A DNA stretch of 62,041 nt from Deltaproteobacteria bacterium (GCA_020444075.1 JAHLLR010000026.1:1-62041), one strand, 5' to 3'. Shown: positions 17,799 to 26,640, numbered from the stretch's first letter. A program made the numbers and translations. Notes: generated from the sequence alone by a model not told the origin.

Positions 17799-18644
17799 AT
17801 GAAACCCGATAAAACGACCATACTTGTCTTCGCGGCATGTCTGGTGGCCATCACCGTGGCGCTTTATACCCGAACCGCCATCTACCCGGCCGCACCGTGC
17901 CGTTCAGACGCCGTGGTTCGGAAAACGGACAGAGATGCCTATAACAATGGCCGAATCATCATCCACTACCACGAAAGACCACCTTATTATGTCAGCCAGG
18001 GGAAGGGTGTCGGCGGCATCATCGGCGATCGCATCACTTTTGTTTTCGAACAGGCCGGAATTCCTTTGGCCTGGCAGAAAACCCCGGCCAAACGGCAACT
18101 GGATATCATCAAGAATAATAGGGGCCGCGAAGGGGCCGCGGGATGGTTCAAGACACCCAAACGGGAAACCTTTGCCAAATTCACCCGACCCATTTACCGG
18201 GATAAGCCCACCATTGCCCTTGCCAGGGCAGATCAGGAACTGATCCAGTCGGGCAAGCCCCTCGCCGATACCCTGGTCAATCGCCGTCTGCGGCTGCTCA
18301 GGAAAGACGGATACGCTTACGGGGGCTTCATCGACAGGCTGATTGACCGGCTCCACCCCAACCAGACGGTTACTTTCGCAGACAACGTAAGCATGCTCAA
18401 AATGATCCACACCCGGCGTGTCGATTATCTTTTTATCGCCCAGGAAGAGGCCGAAGATCTGCTTGCCGAGGCCGGCCTTCCGGCGTCAGATTTTAAAAAG
18501 ATCACCTTCACGGATATGCCCGAAGGCAACCGCCGATATATTCTTTTCAGCCGACAGGTTGAAGATTCAACCATCGACCGTCTGAACCGGGTCATTCAAT
18601 ACTACGGCGTCAACGAACCAGACGACAGGAGCACGACCAGATGA
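17799..18644 (+). CDS. Periplasmic solute-binding-like protein, partner of the histidine kinase
   Basis: 281 aa. An N-terminal signal or anchor helix (ILVFAACLVAITVALY) is followed by a family 3 type fold: IIIHYHERPPYYVSQGKGVGG, GDRITFVFEQAGIPLAW, AAGWFKTPKRETFAKFTRPIYRD, and a second lobe with LLRKDGYAYGGFIDRL. There is no permease or ATPase nearby. Its stop overlaps the kinase start (ATGA), so it most likely senses a ligand and passes the signal to the kinase rather than feeding a transporter. The 220 bp upstream hold no gene, only a small ATATCC/GGATAT inverted repeat at 17599-17617. Confidence 0.8.
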   Translation: MKPDKTTILVFAACLVAITVALYTRTAIYPAAPCRSDAVVRKTDRDAYNNGRIIIHYHERPPYYVSQGKGVGGIIGDRITFVFEQAGIPLAWQKTPAKRQLDIIKNNRGREGAAGWFKTPKRETFAKFTRPIYRDKPTIALARADQELIQSGKPLADTLVNRRLRLLRKDGYAYGGFIDRLIDRLHPNQTVTFADNVSMLKMIHTRRVDYLFIAQEEAEDLLAEAGLPASDFKKITFTDMPEGNRRYILFSRQVEDSTIDRLNRVIQYYGVNEPDDRSTTR

Positions 18645-20794
18645 TGCATAAATCGGTTTCCCTGATCACCGGGGTATTGCTGACCATCGCCTTTTGCACC
18701 TTCATTATGATCTACGAAAAACGGGCCATGACCACGGCCCAGTCGCGCATCGACACCCATGCCCGCATCATCGAAGACGCCATGTGGAACTACAACCAAC
18801 AGGGAGTCCAGGAATATCTGAAACTGGCTGCCTTTTCAGACCACTACGAGTCGCTGACGGTCACCCATCACAACGGTGACCCGTTTCAGGAAATTCATCG
18901 GGAGCCGGCCACAGGCCTTGACAGGCTGCTTATGGCCGTACATCTGATGCCACGGGTACAGCTAAACGCTCAGGTGTACCACCAGGGCAACATCATCGGT
19001 CGGATGGAAGCCGTCTGGGTCCCCGAAACCATCTACATGCATGCCTATGTATTTTTTGCACTGGTAATGGTCTTCGTGATCATGCAGCTCTACCTGCGCC
19101 TGCTGAAATCCAATACCCGGCTCGAAGAGCGGGTCAAGGTGCGCACCGCCGAACTGATGGCGTCAAACCTGGAACTGAAGCAGGAAATCGAAGAGCGGGC
19201 CCGCGCCGAAGAGGCCCTTCGCACCAGCGAGCAGAAGCACCGATTGTTGTCGGAAAATATACACGACATCATCTGGACCATGGACCTGGATCTGAACTAC
19301 ACCTATATCAGTCCGGCGGCCACCAAGGTGCAGGGATGGGAACCGGTTGATCTGAAAACAATGACCCTTGAGAGAAGCATTACTCCGGCATCGTTTGAAA
19401 AAGCCAGCCAGATATTCGCCGAACAGTTGACCATGGGTGAACGGACAGGCGACTACGGCCGCTCTACTACCATGGAGTTGGAATTGTACCGCAAAGACGG
19501 ATCAACGGTCATGAGTGAGGTGACCGCCTCCTTCCTGGTGGGGGAAGACGGCCGGCCGACCGGCATACTGGGGGTCACCCGGGACATCACCGAACGCCGG
19601 CGGGCAGAAAAGGAAAAGGCCGCTTTGCGGCGTCAGCTGGAGCGCTCAAAGAAAATGGAGTCGCTGGGACTTCTGGCCGGAGGCGTGGCCCACGACCTGA
19701 ACAACGTGCTGTCCGGCATCGTCAGTTATCCGGATCTTCTTCTGATGGATCTGCCCGTGGACGACGCCATGCGCGCGCCCATCGAGACCATCAAGGAATC
19801 GGGGCAAAAAGCAGCCACCATCGTTCAGGATCTATTGACCCTGGCCCGCCGTGGCGTCAGTACCAGCGAAGTTCTGAACCTCAACAGCCTCATCGAGGAT
19901 CAGCTGCGCTCTGCCGAGCATCAAAAACTGCTCACCTATTACCCGGATATCCGGTTCTCTTTAAAGCTGGAAGCCGATCTTCCCAATATCAAGGGTTCTT
20001 CCGTCCATCTGAACAAAACCATCATGAACCTGGTATCCAATGCCGCGGAAGCCCAACCCAACGGCGGCGAGATCATTGTCACGACGGAAAGCGTTTATAT
20101 GGACCAGGCCATCCGGGGCTACGATACGGTTAAAGCAGGCGAGTATGTCCGGCTAAGGGTAAAGGACGAGGGGGAAGGGATCAGCGAAACGGATCTGAAC
20201 CACATTTTCGAACCCTTCTACACCAAGAAAAAAATGGGGCGAAGCGGCACCGGTCTCGGGCTCGCCGTAGTCTGGGGAACCGTTCAGGATCACGACGGAT
20301 ATATCGATGTGCACAGTATTCAGGGTGAAGGCACCGTTTTTGACCTGTACTTCCCGCTCTCACGGGATGCCGTGGAAAAGAAAGACCCGCGGATCAACCT
20401 GGCGGCGATCCAGGGCAGCGGCGAAACGATTCTGGTGGTGGATGACATGGAATCCCAGCGGAAAATCGCCTCCCACCTGCTCCAGCGGCTGAACTACACG
20501 GCCCACACGGCGGATAGCGGTGAGGCGGCGATTGCGTACCTGAAAGATCACACGGTGGATCTGGTAATTCTGGACATGATCATGGACCCGGGCATGGATG
20601 GCCTTGACACCTGGTGCCGGATCATCGAGCTTCACCCGAAGCAGCGCGCCATCATCGCCAGCGGCTATGCGGAAACCGACAAGGTAAGGACCGTCCAGCG
20701 CCTCGGTGCCGGAGAATACCTGAAAAAACCCTATATGATCGATAGCCTGGGAAAAGCCGTGAAAAAGGCCCTGGCCGGCGCCCACAGCGGGTGA
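18641..20794 (+). CDS. Hybrid sensor histidine kinase with PAS and receiver domains
   Basis: 717 aa. Order: membrane helix (8-25), periplasmic sensor of ~110 residues, second helix (~127-147, HAYVFFALVMVFVIMQLYL), coiled coil (~150-200), PAS domain (~205-325), HisKA with phospho-acceptor His near 350 in GGVAHDLNNVLSG, HATPase with N box (NLVSNAAEAQP), G1 (VKDEGEGIS) and G2 (GTGLGLAVVWG), then a receiver with Asp near 645 in LVILDMIMDPGMDG and Lys in LKKPYM. No DNA-binding output domain is present, so it phosphorylates a regulator encoded elsewhere or acts through its own receiver. ATGA overlap with the binding-protein gene makes this a two-part sensory unit. Confidence 0.93.
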   Translation: MMHKSVSLITGVLLTIAFCTFIMIYEKRAMTTAQSRIDTHARIIEDAMWNYNQQGVQEYLKLAAFSDHYESLTVTHHNGDPFQEIHREPATGLDRLLMAVHLMPRVQLNAQVYHQGNIIGRMEAVWVPETIYMHAYVFFALVMVFVIMQLYLRLLKSNTRLEERVKVRTAELMASNLELKQEIEERARAEEALRTSEQKHRLLSENIHDIIWTMDLDLNYTYISPAATKVQGWEPVDLKTMTLERSITPASFEKASQIFAEQLTMGERTGDYGRSTTMELELYRKDGSTVMSEVTASFLVGEDGRPTGILGVTRDITERRRAEKEKAALRRQLERSKKMESLGLLAGGVAHDLNNVLSGIVSYPDLLLMDLPVDDAMRAPIETIKESGQKAATIVQDLLTLARRGVSTSEVLNLNSLIEDQLRSAEHQKLLTYYPDIRFSLKLEADLPNIKGSSVHLNKTIMNLVSNAAEAQPNGGEIIVTTESVYMDQAIRGYDTVKAGEYVRLRVKDEGEGISETDLNHIFEPFYTKKKMGRSGTGLGLAVVWGTVQDHDGYIDVHSIQGEGTVFDLYFPLSRDAVEKKDPRINLAAIQGSGETILVVDDMESQRKIASHLLQRLNYTAHTADSGEAAIAYLKDHTVDLVILDMIMDPGMDGLDTWCRIIELHPKQRAIIASGYAETDKVRTVQRLGAGEYLKKPYMIDSLGKAVKKALAGAHSG

Positions 20795-20822
20795 AACAAC
20801 CGTCCACGCCCCATGAACGCCG

Positions 20823-20933
20823 AACTTTGAACATCCAACATCGAATGTTGAATAAGGAGTGCTATCGTATCACGAATTGATCGATCCAAGCGATCTCATC
20901 ATTGGACGTTCAGCGTTCGATGTTCGACGTTGG
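20823..20933. repeat. Imperfect inverted repeat between convergent genes
   Basis: The left arm (20823-20852, around AACATCGAATGTTGAA) and right arm (20902-20933, around CGTTCGATGTTCGACGTT) are imperfect reverse complements, built of short TTCGA/GTT units. It lies between the stops of the kinase (plus) and the oxidase (minus). It could end both transcripts or be one copy of a dispersed palindromic repeat; a genome search would decide. Confidence 0.5.
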
Positions 20934-20950
20934 AAACCAACGCAATGGTT

Positions 20951-22330
20951 TCATAAAAACATCTTGCCCGGGTTCATCAGCCCCTTGGGATCCATCAGGT
21001 CCTTGATCTGCTTCATCAGTACATAGCCCTCACCGTGTTCCAACCGCATGAATTTGCGTTTGCCGATACCGATACCGTGCTCTCCGGTGCAGGTGCCGCC
21101 CACCTCGACCGCCCGATGGACGATGGCGTCGTTGATCGCCTCCAGGGATGCCCATTCCCCATCATCGGCCGGGTCACCCACCATCACCACATGCAGATTG
21201 CCATCCCCGGCATGGCCGAAAACGAATCCCACGGCGTTTTTCTCATCCAGTTGCTGCTGGGAAAATACGACCATTTGCGGATAGCTGGAGATGGGTACCG
21301 CCGCGTCGACGATCAGGGTCTCCCGCCCGGGATAGGCACGGTGAATGGTCTCCCAGGCCTCGTGGCGGGCCCGCCACAGCTCCTTTCGCTCCCGCTCCTT
21401 GACGCCGGTTTTAAAGTCAAGGGCGCCACCGTCCCGACACAGCGCTTCGGCCAGAGACGCGGTTTCGCTCAACGCCGCCTCGCTGATGCCGTGAAACTCG
21501 CAGAACAGGGAGGGCTTTTCGTCCAGCCCCAGGTCCTTCTCCCGGTTCATCAGCGCGATGAGTTCCGGAGTAAGCAGTTCCAGGGCCGCAGGGGCCAGCC
21601 CCGACCCCATGAGAACCGCCACGGTTTTCGAAGCCGCCTCCAGGGAGTCAAAGGTCGCCGTCGCCGCCAGGTGGACGACGGGAATGCCGGCCAGTTTCAA
21701 GGTGGCCTCGGTCACGACACCCAGTGTCCCCTCGGAGCCTACAAAAAGCCGGGTAAGATCGTAGCCCGATGAGGATTTATGGGCTTTTCCGCCGGTGTGG
21801 ATCACCCGCCCGTCGGGCAGCACCACCACCAGCCGCATCACGTAATCCCTGGTCGCGCCGTATTTGATGGTCTGCACGCCCGAGGCGTTGTTGGCGATCA
21901 TGCCGCCGATGGTGGCGTCGGCACCGGGGTCCGGCGGGAAGAAGAGCCCCGACCGTCCGGCGTGCTGGTTGAGGGTTTTACGAAATACCCCGGGCTGGAC
22001 ATCGGCCTGGAGGTCCTGGGGCCGAATGGCGATGATCCGGTTCATGCGGGTCATGTCCATCACCAGGCCGCCTTGCACCGGAAGCGGGTTGCCTTCGGTG
22101 CTGGTTCCGGCTCCCCAGGGGGTGACGGGAATGCCTTGGGCATATGTGTATGCAAGGATGGTGGACACCTCCGCGGTGGTCTCGGGCCAGATGATGCCGG
22201 CGGGAAGTTTGCCCCGGTGGGGGGAGATATCCTTGATGTGAAGTTCGCGGTTGGACTGACCGGTGGAAAACCGATCCGGGGCCACGAAAGCGGAAAGTGC
22301 GTCCATCTGGGTCTGCGTGAACTGTTGCAT
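20951..22330 (-). CDS. FAD-binding oxidase, D-lactate dehydrogenase / glycolate oxidase GlcD type
   Basis: 459 aa. The FAD (PCMH) domain is visible: PVTPWGAGTSTEGNPLPVQGG, then FFPPDPGADATIGGMIANNASG and FVGSEGTLGVVTEATLKL. The C-terminal substrate domain has VFGHAGDGNLHV with the metal-binding His residues and the conserved VGGTCTGEHGIGIGKRKFM. Family members oxidise D-lactate, glycolate or D-2-hydroxyglutarate. It stands alone, without the GlcE/GlcF or Fe-S partner genes, which fits a single-subunit D-lactate dehydrogenase. The 22331-22539 gap to the divergent membrane protein holds both promoters. Confidence 0.92.
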   Translation of the reverse strand: MQQFTQTQMDALSAFVAPDRFSTGQSNRELHIKDISPHRGKLPAGIIWPETTAEVSTILAYTYAQGIPVTPWGAGTSTEGNPLPVQGGLVMDMTRMNRIIAIRPQDLQADVQPGVFRKTLNQHAGRSGLFFPPDPGADATIGGMIANNASGVQTIKYGATRDYVMRLVVVLPDGRVIHTGGKAHKSSSGYDLTRLFVGSEGTLGVVTEATLKLAGIPVVHLAATATFDSLEAASKTVAVLMGSGLAPAALELLTPELIALMNREKDLGLDEKPSLFCEFHGISEAALSETASLAEALCRDGGALDFKTGVKERERKELWRARHEAWETIHRAYPGRETLIVDAAVPISSYPQMVVFSQQQLDEKNAVGFVFGHAGDGNLHVVMVGDPADDGEWASLEAINDAIVHRAVEVGGTCTGEHGIGIGKRKFMRLEHGEGYVLMKQIKDLMDPKGLMNPGKMFL

Positions 22331-22539
22331 AATTCTTCTCCACGGTCTGATCGGTTAAGCACCGCTAAGCACCGGCTGCGAAAATGCGGTGACGGGCTAC
22401 AGTAAAAACTTCCATGGTCGTTGTCAATCGACAATGATTGCGTATTGACAACGGTGCGCAAAACCGATTTACTCGGTCATTCCTGATCTGATTCGGCCTT
22501 TCCCGTTTCCAAAGCGACAACCTGATTGAGGAGGATGTC

Positions 22540-23193
22540 ATGACCCCGGCTTCCCGGCAGGCACTGGAAGGTCTGCGCGACCTGTCCATGCTCAAATGGT
22601 ATGTGATCCCGCTGCTGGCCTACACCTTTTACATCTATACCCTGGAAATGAAAAAAGCCCGGGCCACCGGCAACTGGAACGCCGTGTTCGCCGGGCTGAC
22701 CGTCTTCGGCATGGACTTCATCAACGAGACCTGGAACGGCTGGGTCCTGGTATTCACCCAGCGTTCGGCGTTCTGGACCGCCCCCGGCGAAACGGCCCTG
22801 CGCACCATGGTCGGCTGGAACATCGAAATCATGTTCATGTTCGCCATTTCGGGAATCATTTACGCCAACACCATCTCTGAGGACCGGCACGAAAAGATCC
22901 TGGGAATCTCCAACTGGTGGTTCTGGGCTATCGGATATTCAGTTTTCTGCGTATTCGTGGAAGTACTGCTCAACATGGGCGGCCACCTGGTTTGGGAGTA
23001 TCCCTTCTGGTCCCGTTCCTTCAAGGGCGTCTGGCTGATTTTCCTGATCGGATATTTTCATTTTTATGTGGCCGCCCTGTTGGTCATTGGCATGAAAACC
23101 ATCCGGGCCAAATTCATCACCGTTTCAACCCTTTACGTGATCGCTATTTCTGCCAATGTCTTCGGCATGGGCATCATGGGATGGGTGTATTAA
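22540..23193 (+). CDS. Multi-pass inner-membrane protein of unknown function
   Basis: 217 aa with about six hydrophobic helices: WYVIPLLAYTFYIYTLEM, VFAGLTVFGMDFI, IEIMFMFAISGIIYA, WFWAIGYSVFCVFVEVLL, GVWLIFLIGYFHFYVAALLVIG and FITVSTLYVIAISANVFGMG. Trp and aromatic residues cluster at helix ends. Conserved-looking polar residues inside the membrane (FINETWNGWVLVFTQRSAFW) hint at a transport or ligand site, but I recognise no family with certainty. A GAGGA ribosome site precedes the ATG. The HNH gene follows by 17 bp, probably in the same transcript. Confidence 0.75.
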   Translation: MTPASRQALEGLRDLSMLKWYVIPLLAYTFYIYTLEMKKARATGNWNAVFAGLTVFGMDFINETWNGWVLVFTQRSAFWTAPGETALRTMVGWNIEIMFMFAISGIIYANTISEDRHEKILGISNWWFWAIGYSVFCVFVEVLLNMGGHLVWEYPFWSRSFKGVWLIFLIGYFHFYVAALLVIGMKTIRAKFITVSTLYVIAISANVFGMGIMGWVY

Positions 23194-23210
23194 CAATAGG
23201 GATTGGCGCC

Positions 23211-23717
23211 ATGAACGGGAACTGCATTCTGCTCAATGGAGATTATACTTTTCTCGGCCTGGTGGACTGGAAAAAGGCCATGGGCCTGATGTTTGCCGAA
23301 AAGGTCAGGATTCTCAAGTTTTCGGACCGGGTGATCCAGGGGGTGGGCCGCACGTTCCGCGCACCGGCGGTGGCCGTGCTGATCAAGGTGGTGAGAAGCG
23401 TCTACCGGGGCCGCGTTCCCTTTTCGCGCCGAAATGTCCTCGCCCGGGACCGGTTTGCATGCGCCTATTGCGGATCCCGGGTCAAGCCCATAACCATGGA
23501 CCACGTGATCCCGCGGTCGCGGGGCGGAAAAACCGATTTTGACAATTGCGTGGCGTGCTGCCGGGCCTGCAACCATAAAAAGGGCGCCCTTTTACCCCGG
23601 GAAGCCGGAATGGCCCTGCGTCATCGCCCCTGGCAGCCCACCATCGCCGAGTTTATCCGGATCCGCCTTCGTTATTCAGGCGTATACGGGCTCCTGGTAG
23701 AACTGGGATTGGCATAA
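23211..23717 (+). CDS. HNH endonuclease family protein
   Basis: 168 aa from ATG 23211. The longer open frame upstream only shadows the membrane-protein gene. The C-terminal half holds a standard HNH zinc-finger nuclease: CAYCGSRVKPITMDHVIPRS with the DH pair, then RGGKTDFDNCVACCRACNHKKG with the N and second CxxC. The N-terminal half (LLNGDYTFLGLVDWKKAMGLM, VIKVVRSVYRGRVPFSR) is the usual partner of this widespread stand-alone HNH family. It is not in an obvious prophage or restriction locus. The DNA target is unknown. Confidence 0.88.
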   Translation: MNGNCILLNGDYTFLGLVDWKKAMGLMFAEKVRILKFSDRVIQGVGRTFRAPAVAVLIKVVRSVYRGRVPFSRRNVLARDRFACAYCGSRVKPITMDHVIPRSRGGKTDFDNCVACCRACNHKKGALLPREAGMALRHRPWQPTIAEFIRIRLRYSGVYGLLVELGLA

Positions 23718-23727
23718 TGAAAATAGG

Positions 23728-24312
23728 TCATCTCCGATCGATTGTCCGTATCGGGCGATTTCGCGGACCGGCGGTTCCGGCAAGCGTCGGTGGTATGGGA
23801 TCCAGGGACTTGAGTTTTGCCAGCAGCAGTCGGGGGTCGGCGTAGGGGGACAACCGGTCCTGATGCGCCTCCAGAAAGGCCTCCGCCTTGGCGGCAATGC
23901 GTTTTGCCCCGGTAAGATTCCCCTGTTCCAGGTGCACATAGGCACCGGCTGCCCGGATGATGGCCTGGAGCAGCATTTTATCCTCCCCGTCGGCTGTCAT
24001 CCAATGCGGTTCCAGATACTCGTGGGTTTCAAAAAACAGGCGTCGGTCCCAGATCGCGACGGCGATGTCCAGCGGTTCGTCAAGCTGACGGTTTCGGACA
24101 TCCGCCAGCACCTGTTCGTATGCGGCCAGGCGCTGGTCGATATAGGTCCTGACACACGCCGGCAGCGGGTCATCAAGAAAAAATCCGGCAGCGCGCCGCA
24201 CCGGCTCCATCTCTTTTTGTTCCAACACCTTTTTGAAACTTTCCGACAGCGCATTGCGGACATTACGGCACAGACGGTTGTTAAAAGGGTCGAAGCGTTC
24301 AATTTCAATCAT
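23728..24312 (-). CDS. DUF309 family protein
   Basis: 194 aa from ATG 24312, chosen because GGGAG lies about 7 nt before it; the frame opens at 24477 without support. The DUF309 core is VAIWDRRLFFETHEYLEPHW followed by LLQAIIRAAGAYVHLEQGNLTGA and a later AEAFLEAHQDRLSPY, an alpha-helical domain with an ExxE-like FFETHEYLE motif. Function is not established for the family. It converges with the HNH gene, with only 10 bp between stops. Confidence 0.82.
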   Translation of the reverse strand: MIEIERFDPFNNRLCRNVRNALSESFKKVLEQKEMEPVRRAAGFFLDDPLPACVRTYIDQRLAAYEQVLADVRNRQLDEPLDIAVAIWDRRLFFETHEYLEPHWMTADGEDKMLLQAIIRAAGAYVHLEQGNLTGAKRIAAKAEAFLEAHQDRLSPYADPRLLLAKLKSLDPIPPTLAGTAGPRNRPIRTIDRR

Positions 24313-24731
24313 GTCGGACTCCCGTGTGTTAAATTGGGGCGGCTGTCGGAAGGGGACCCTCTGGCTGCCTGGCGCCACCGCTTGGAACGCATACAGAAAG
24401 GATAGGAAGCCCCGCCCCGGCAGCCCCGCTTTTCCCGAAAAATCAATCGTTGACCGGACGCTGATTAAGGTTGTCATCGCCGTATAACTGTTCTATTATT
24501 GGAATCATTCAGTCGGCATTTTCAACATCTGACCATCGTCAGCACCAATGTAGCGAAAAACCCGCCGGTTTGACAACTATCGCAAGGGTATTAATTTTGA
24601 CGACTTCCCGCCGCAAGCAGCGGTGGATGCGAAAACTATCGCGGTTCAATGCCATCCCTTTCCGGCCTGGACAACCCGGCGAATCAGCACCTGTCGTGCC
24701 TTCCAATGATTAAGAAAGGATTGTTGCATCA
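24313..24731. other. 419-bp gap with no gene; upstream region of the VOC-rho operon
   Basis: The gap between the divergent DUF309 and VOC genes has no frame with coding character; short open stretches (for example 24471-24713 plus) are not credible. The only signal seen is a sigma70-like promoter at 24570-24597. Confidence 0.5.
24570..24597 (+). promoter_or_regulatory. Possible sigma70 promoter for the VOC-rho-ywbE genes
   Basis: A perfect TTGACA (24570-24575), a 16-bp spacer and a weak -10 (TAATTT, 24592-24597), about 135 bp before the VOC start. Judged by eye only. Confidence 0.35.
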
Positions 24732-25112
24732 ATGAAATTCACCTTTGCCCATAACAACATCAATGTCCTGGACCTCGACAAGAGCCTCGTTTTCTACAAA
24801 AAAGCGCTCAACCTCGTAGAAAACCGCCGATGGGACAATCCCGGCTTCACCCTGGTCTTTCTGGGTGACGGACACAGCCAGCACCAGTTGGAACTCACCT
24901 GGCTCAAGGACCGAACAGCACCCTATAACCTGGGGGACAACGAAATTCACCTGGCTTTTCATGTGGATGATTACGAAGACGCCCACACGCTGCATAATCA
25001 GATGGGCTGCATCTGCTACGAAAACGAAGGGATGGGTCTATACTTCATCTCCGATCCTGACGGGTACTGGATCGAGATCATGCCCTTCAGAAAAGCTCAT
25101 GAACAGCAATAA
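24732..25112 (+). CDS. VOC family protein (glyoxalase I-like)
   Basis: 126 aa, one complete vicinal-oxygen-chelate fold of two beta-alpha-beta-beta-beta units. Possible metal ligands: His8 in TFAHNNINVLDLDKSLVFYKKAL, Glu in HQLELTW, His in IHLAFHVDDYEDA and Glu in YWIEIMPF. This is the ligand set and length of bacterial lactoylglutathione lyases, which detoxify methylglyoxal. Its last 14 bp overlap the ATG-start version of the rho gene, so the two are co-transcribed. Confidence 0.87.
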   Translation: MKFTFAHNNINVLDLDKSLVFYKKALNLVENRRWDNPGFTLVFLGDGHSQHQLELTWLKDRTAPYNLGDNEIHLAFHVDDYEDAHTLHNQMGCICYENEGMGLYFISDPDGYWIEIMPFRKAHEQQ

Positions 25113-26211
25113 ACCGGGGAGTCAACCATTGGAAGCGGTAAGCGGACACCTTGAGATACTGGATAAAGGATTCGGTTTTCTCCGAAACATCGATAATAAT
25201 TACCAGGCCGGCCCGGAAGACACCTTTGTCCCGGCGTTTATGATCAGTAAATTCGGCCTGCGGGAGGGGACCTTCATCGAAGGCCGGGGGGAACCCGGCA
25301 ACCCCGGCAACCAGAACCTGAAGCTGGCGGCAGTGGAGCGGGTCAATGGCCTGCCCCTGGAACAGTATGCGCTGACTGAAACCATGCACACCATGACCAG
25401 CATCAACCCTGACCAGCGGCTGCGCATGACCCAGGGACCCAAAGACCTCACCGGCCAGGCCCTCGACCTCATCGTCCCCATGGGCCGGGGCCAGCGCGGC
25501 CTGATCATATCTCCCCCCAAATCGGGGAAAACCACGCTATTGCGCCATATGGCCAACTCGGTAACCGCCAATGACCCGGAAATGGACGTATTCATCCTGC
25601 TGGTCAACGAACGTCCCGAAGAGGTCACCGACTTCAAGCGGGGGCTGAAAGACGCCCATGTGCTCTACTCTTCCGCGGACCAGAGCATCGGCCAGCACAT
25701 GCGCATGACCCGCCTGGCGGTTCACACCGCCATGCGATGCGCGGAAACCGGACGGGACACGGTAGTCTTTATCGATTCACTGACCCGCATGGCCCGGGCC
25801 TTCAACGCCGAAACGGAAAGCTATGGCCGGACGCTCTCGGGTGGACTCGGCGCCAACGCCATGGAAGTGCCACGCAAGATCTTCGGCGCCGCCAGAAATA
25901 TAGAAGGCGGGGGTTCACTGACGATCATCGCCACCATTCTGGTGGAAACCGGCAGTCGGATGGACGACATCATTTACCAGGAGTTCAAGGGAACGGGAAA
26001 TATGGACCTGGTGCTCAGTCGAGACTGCGCCGAACACCGCATCTTCCCGGCCATCGACATCCGCCTGAGCGGCACCCGGAAAGAGGAACTGCTGCTGGAC
26101 AAGGATGAACTCAAGAAAATCGTGGAAATCCGTCGCACCCTGTCACAGAAAGATACCACCGAAGCCATGGCGGACCTGCTGGAATACCTGGACCGTCATA
26201 GTCGCAATTAA
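25099..26211 (+). CDS. rho: Transcription termination factor Rho, short form lacking the N-terminal helix bundle
   Basis: 370 aa from ATG 25099. An in-frame TTG at 25129 has a better ribosome site (GGGGAG, 7-nt spacer) and would give 360 aa. Present: the cold-shock-like RNA-binding domain (GHLEILDKGFGFLRNIDNNY), P-loop SPPKSGKTT near 139-147, Walker B TVVFIDSLTRMARAFN, and the secondary RNA-site Q- and R-loops (EFKGTGNMDLVLSR, SGTRKEELLL). Missing: the Rho_N domain of about 45 residues, and part of the usual C-terminal tail, compared with ~415-aa Rho. The motor looks intact, so it should be an ATP-driven RNA translocase. It may be a second Rho beside a standard copy elsewhere. Confidence 0.88.
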   Translation: MNSNKPGSQPLEAVSGHLEILDKGFGFLRNIDNNYQAGPEDTFVPAFMISKFGLREGTFIEGRGEPGNPGNQNLKLAAVERVNGLPLEQYALTETMHTMTSINPDQRLRMTQGPKDLTGQALDLIVPMGRGQRGLIISPPKSGKTTLLRHMANSVTANDPEMDVFILLVNERPEEVTDFKRGLKDAHVLYSSADQSIGQHMRMTRLAVHTAMRCAETGRDTVVFIDSLTRMARAFNAETESYGRTLSGGLGANAMEVPRKIFGAARNIEGGGSLTIIATILVETGSRMDDIIYQEFKGTGNMDLVLSRDCAEHRIFPAIDIRLSGTRKEELLLDKDELKKIVEIRRTLSQKDTTEAMADLLEYLDRHSRN

Positions 26212-26237
26212 TTTCGCGTAGCATAAGGTTGGGGCAA

Positions 26238-26438
26238 ATGGACGGCCAGTACCGAAAAAACATCCATCCCGGCGCCAGGGTCCATATTGTTCTGAAGGCG
26301 GACCAGCGCAGCGGTCGGCTCACCGGCGGTACGGTCGAAGCGATACTCACCCGTTCACCCCATCATCCCCACGGCATCAAGGTACGGCTGACCGACGGAC
26401 AGGTGGGGCGGGTCAAAGCGGTCCTGTCGGCACCCTGA
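26238..26438 (+). CDS. ywbE: YwbE family protein
   Basis: 66 aa from ATG 26238. The pattern MDGQYRKNIHPGARVHIVLK, DQRSGRLTGGTVEAILTRSP and HPHGIKVRLTDGQVGRVKAV is the small, KOW/Sm-like beta-barrel YwbE (DUF2196) family, essentially full length. Function is not known; the fold suggests RNA or nucleic-acid contact. It starts 26 bp after rho, so it is likely on the same transcript. Confidence 0.88.
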   Translation: MDGQYRKNIHPGARVHIVLKADQRSGRLTGGTVEAILTRSPHHPHGIKVRLTDGQVGRVKAVLSAP

Positions 26439-26520
26439 AGGCTTCTGACCCTGTTTCGCAGGGGTGCTGCCCATAGTCGGCGTGCTCATATCCTCACCCG
26501 CAGGCAGACAACGGTAACTG

Positions 26521-26640
26521 CTATCCGGGTTCAAAAGCGCTGTGGGGCTGCTTCTTTTCCTGCTTGCTTTTTTTCTTTTCCTTGGGAGTCTGGGCGGGCT
26601 TTTTCTTGGCATCTTTCTTCGTGTCTCGTGATTTCGACAT
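26521..26640 (-). CDS. Small lysine-rich basic protein, 39 aa
   Basis: A short frame from ATG 26640 to TAG 26521. It is preceded by a near-perfect ribosome site, GGAGGTGT just before CC-ATG, which is why I call it real. The product begins MSKSRDTKKDAKKKPA, is nearly one third lysine with many Gln, Thr and Ser, and ends HSAFEPG; it should be disordered. It lies convergent to ywbE. Such charge suggests binding to nucleic acid or ribosomes, but no family was recognised. Confidence 0.6.
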   Translation of the reverse strand: MSKSRDTKKDAKKKPAQTPKEKKKSKQEKKQPHSAFEPG

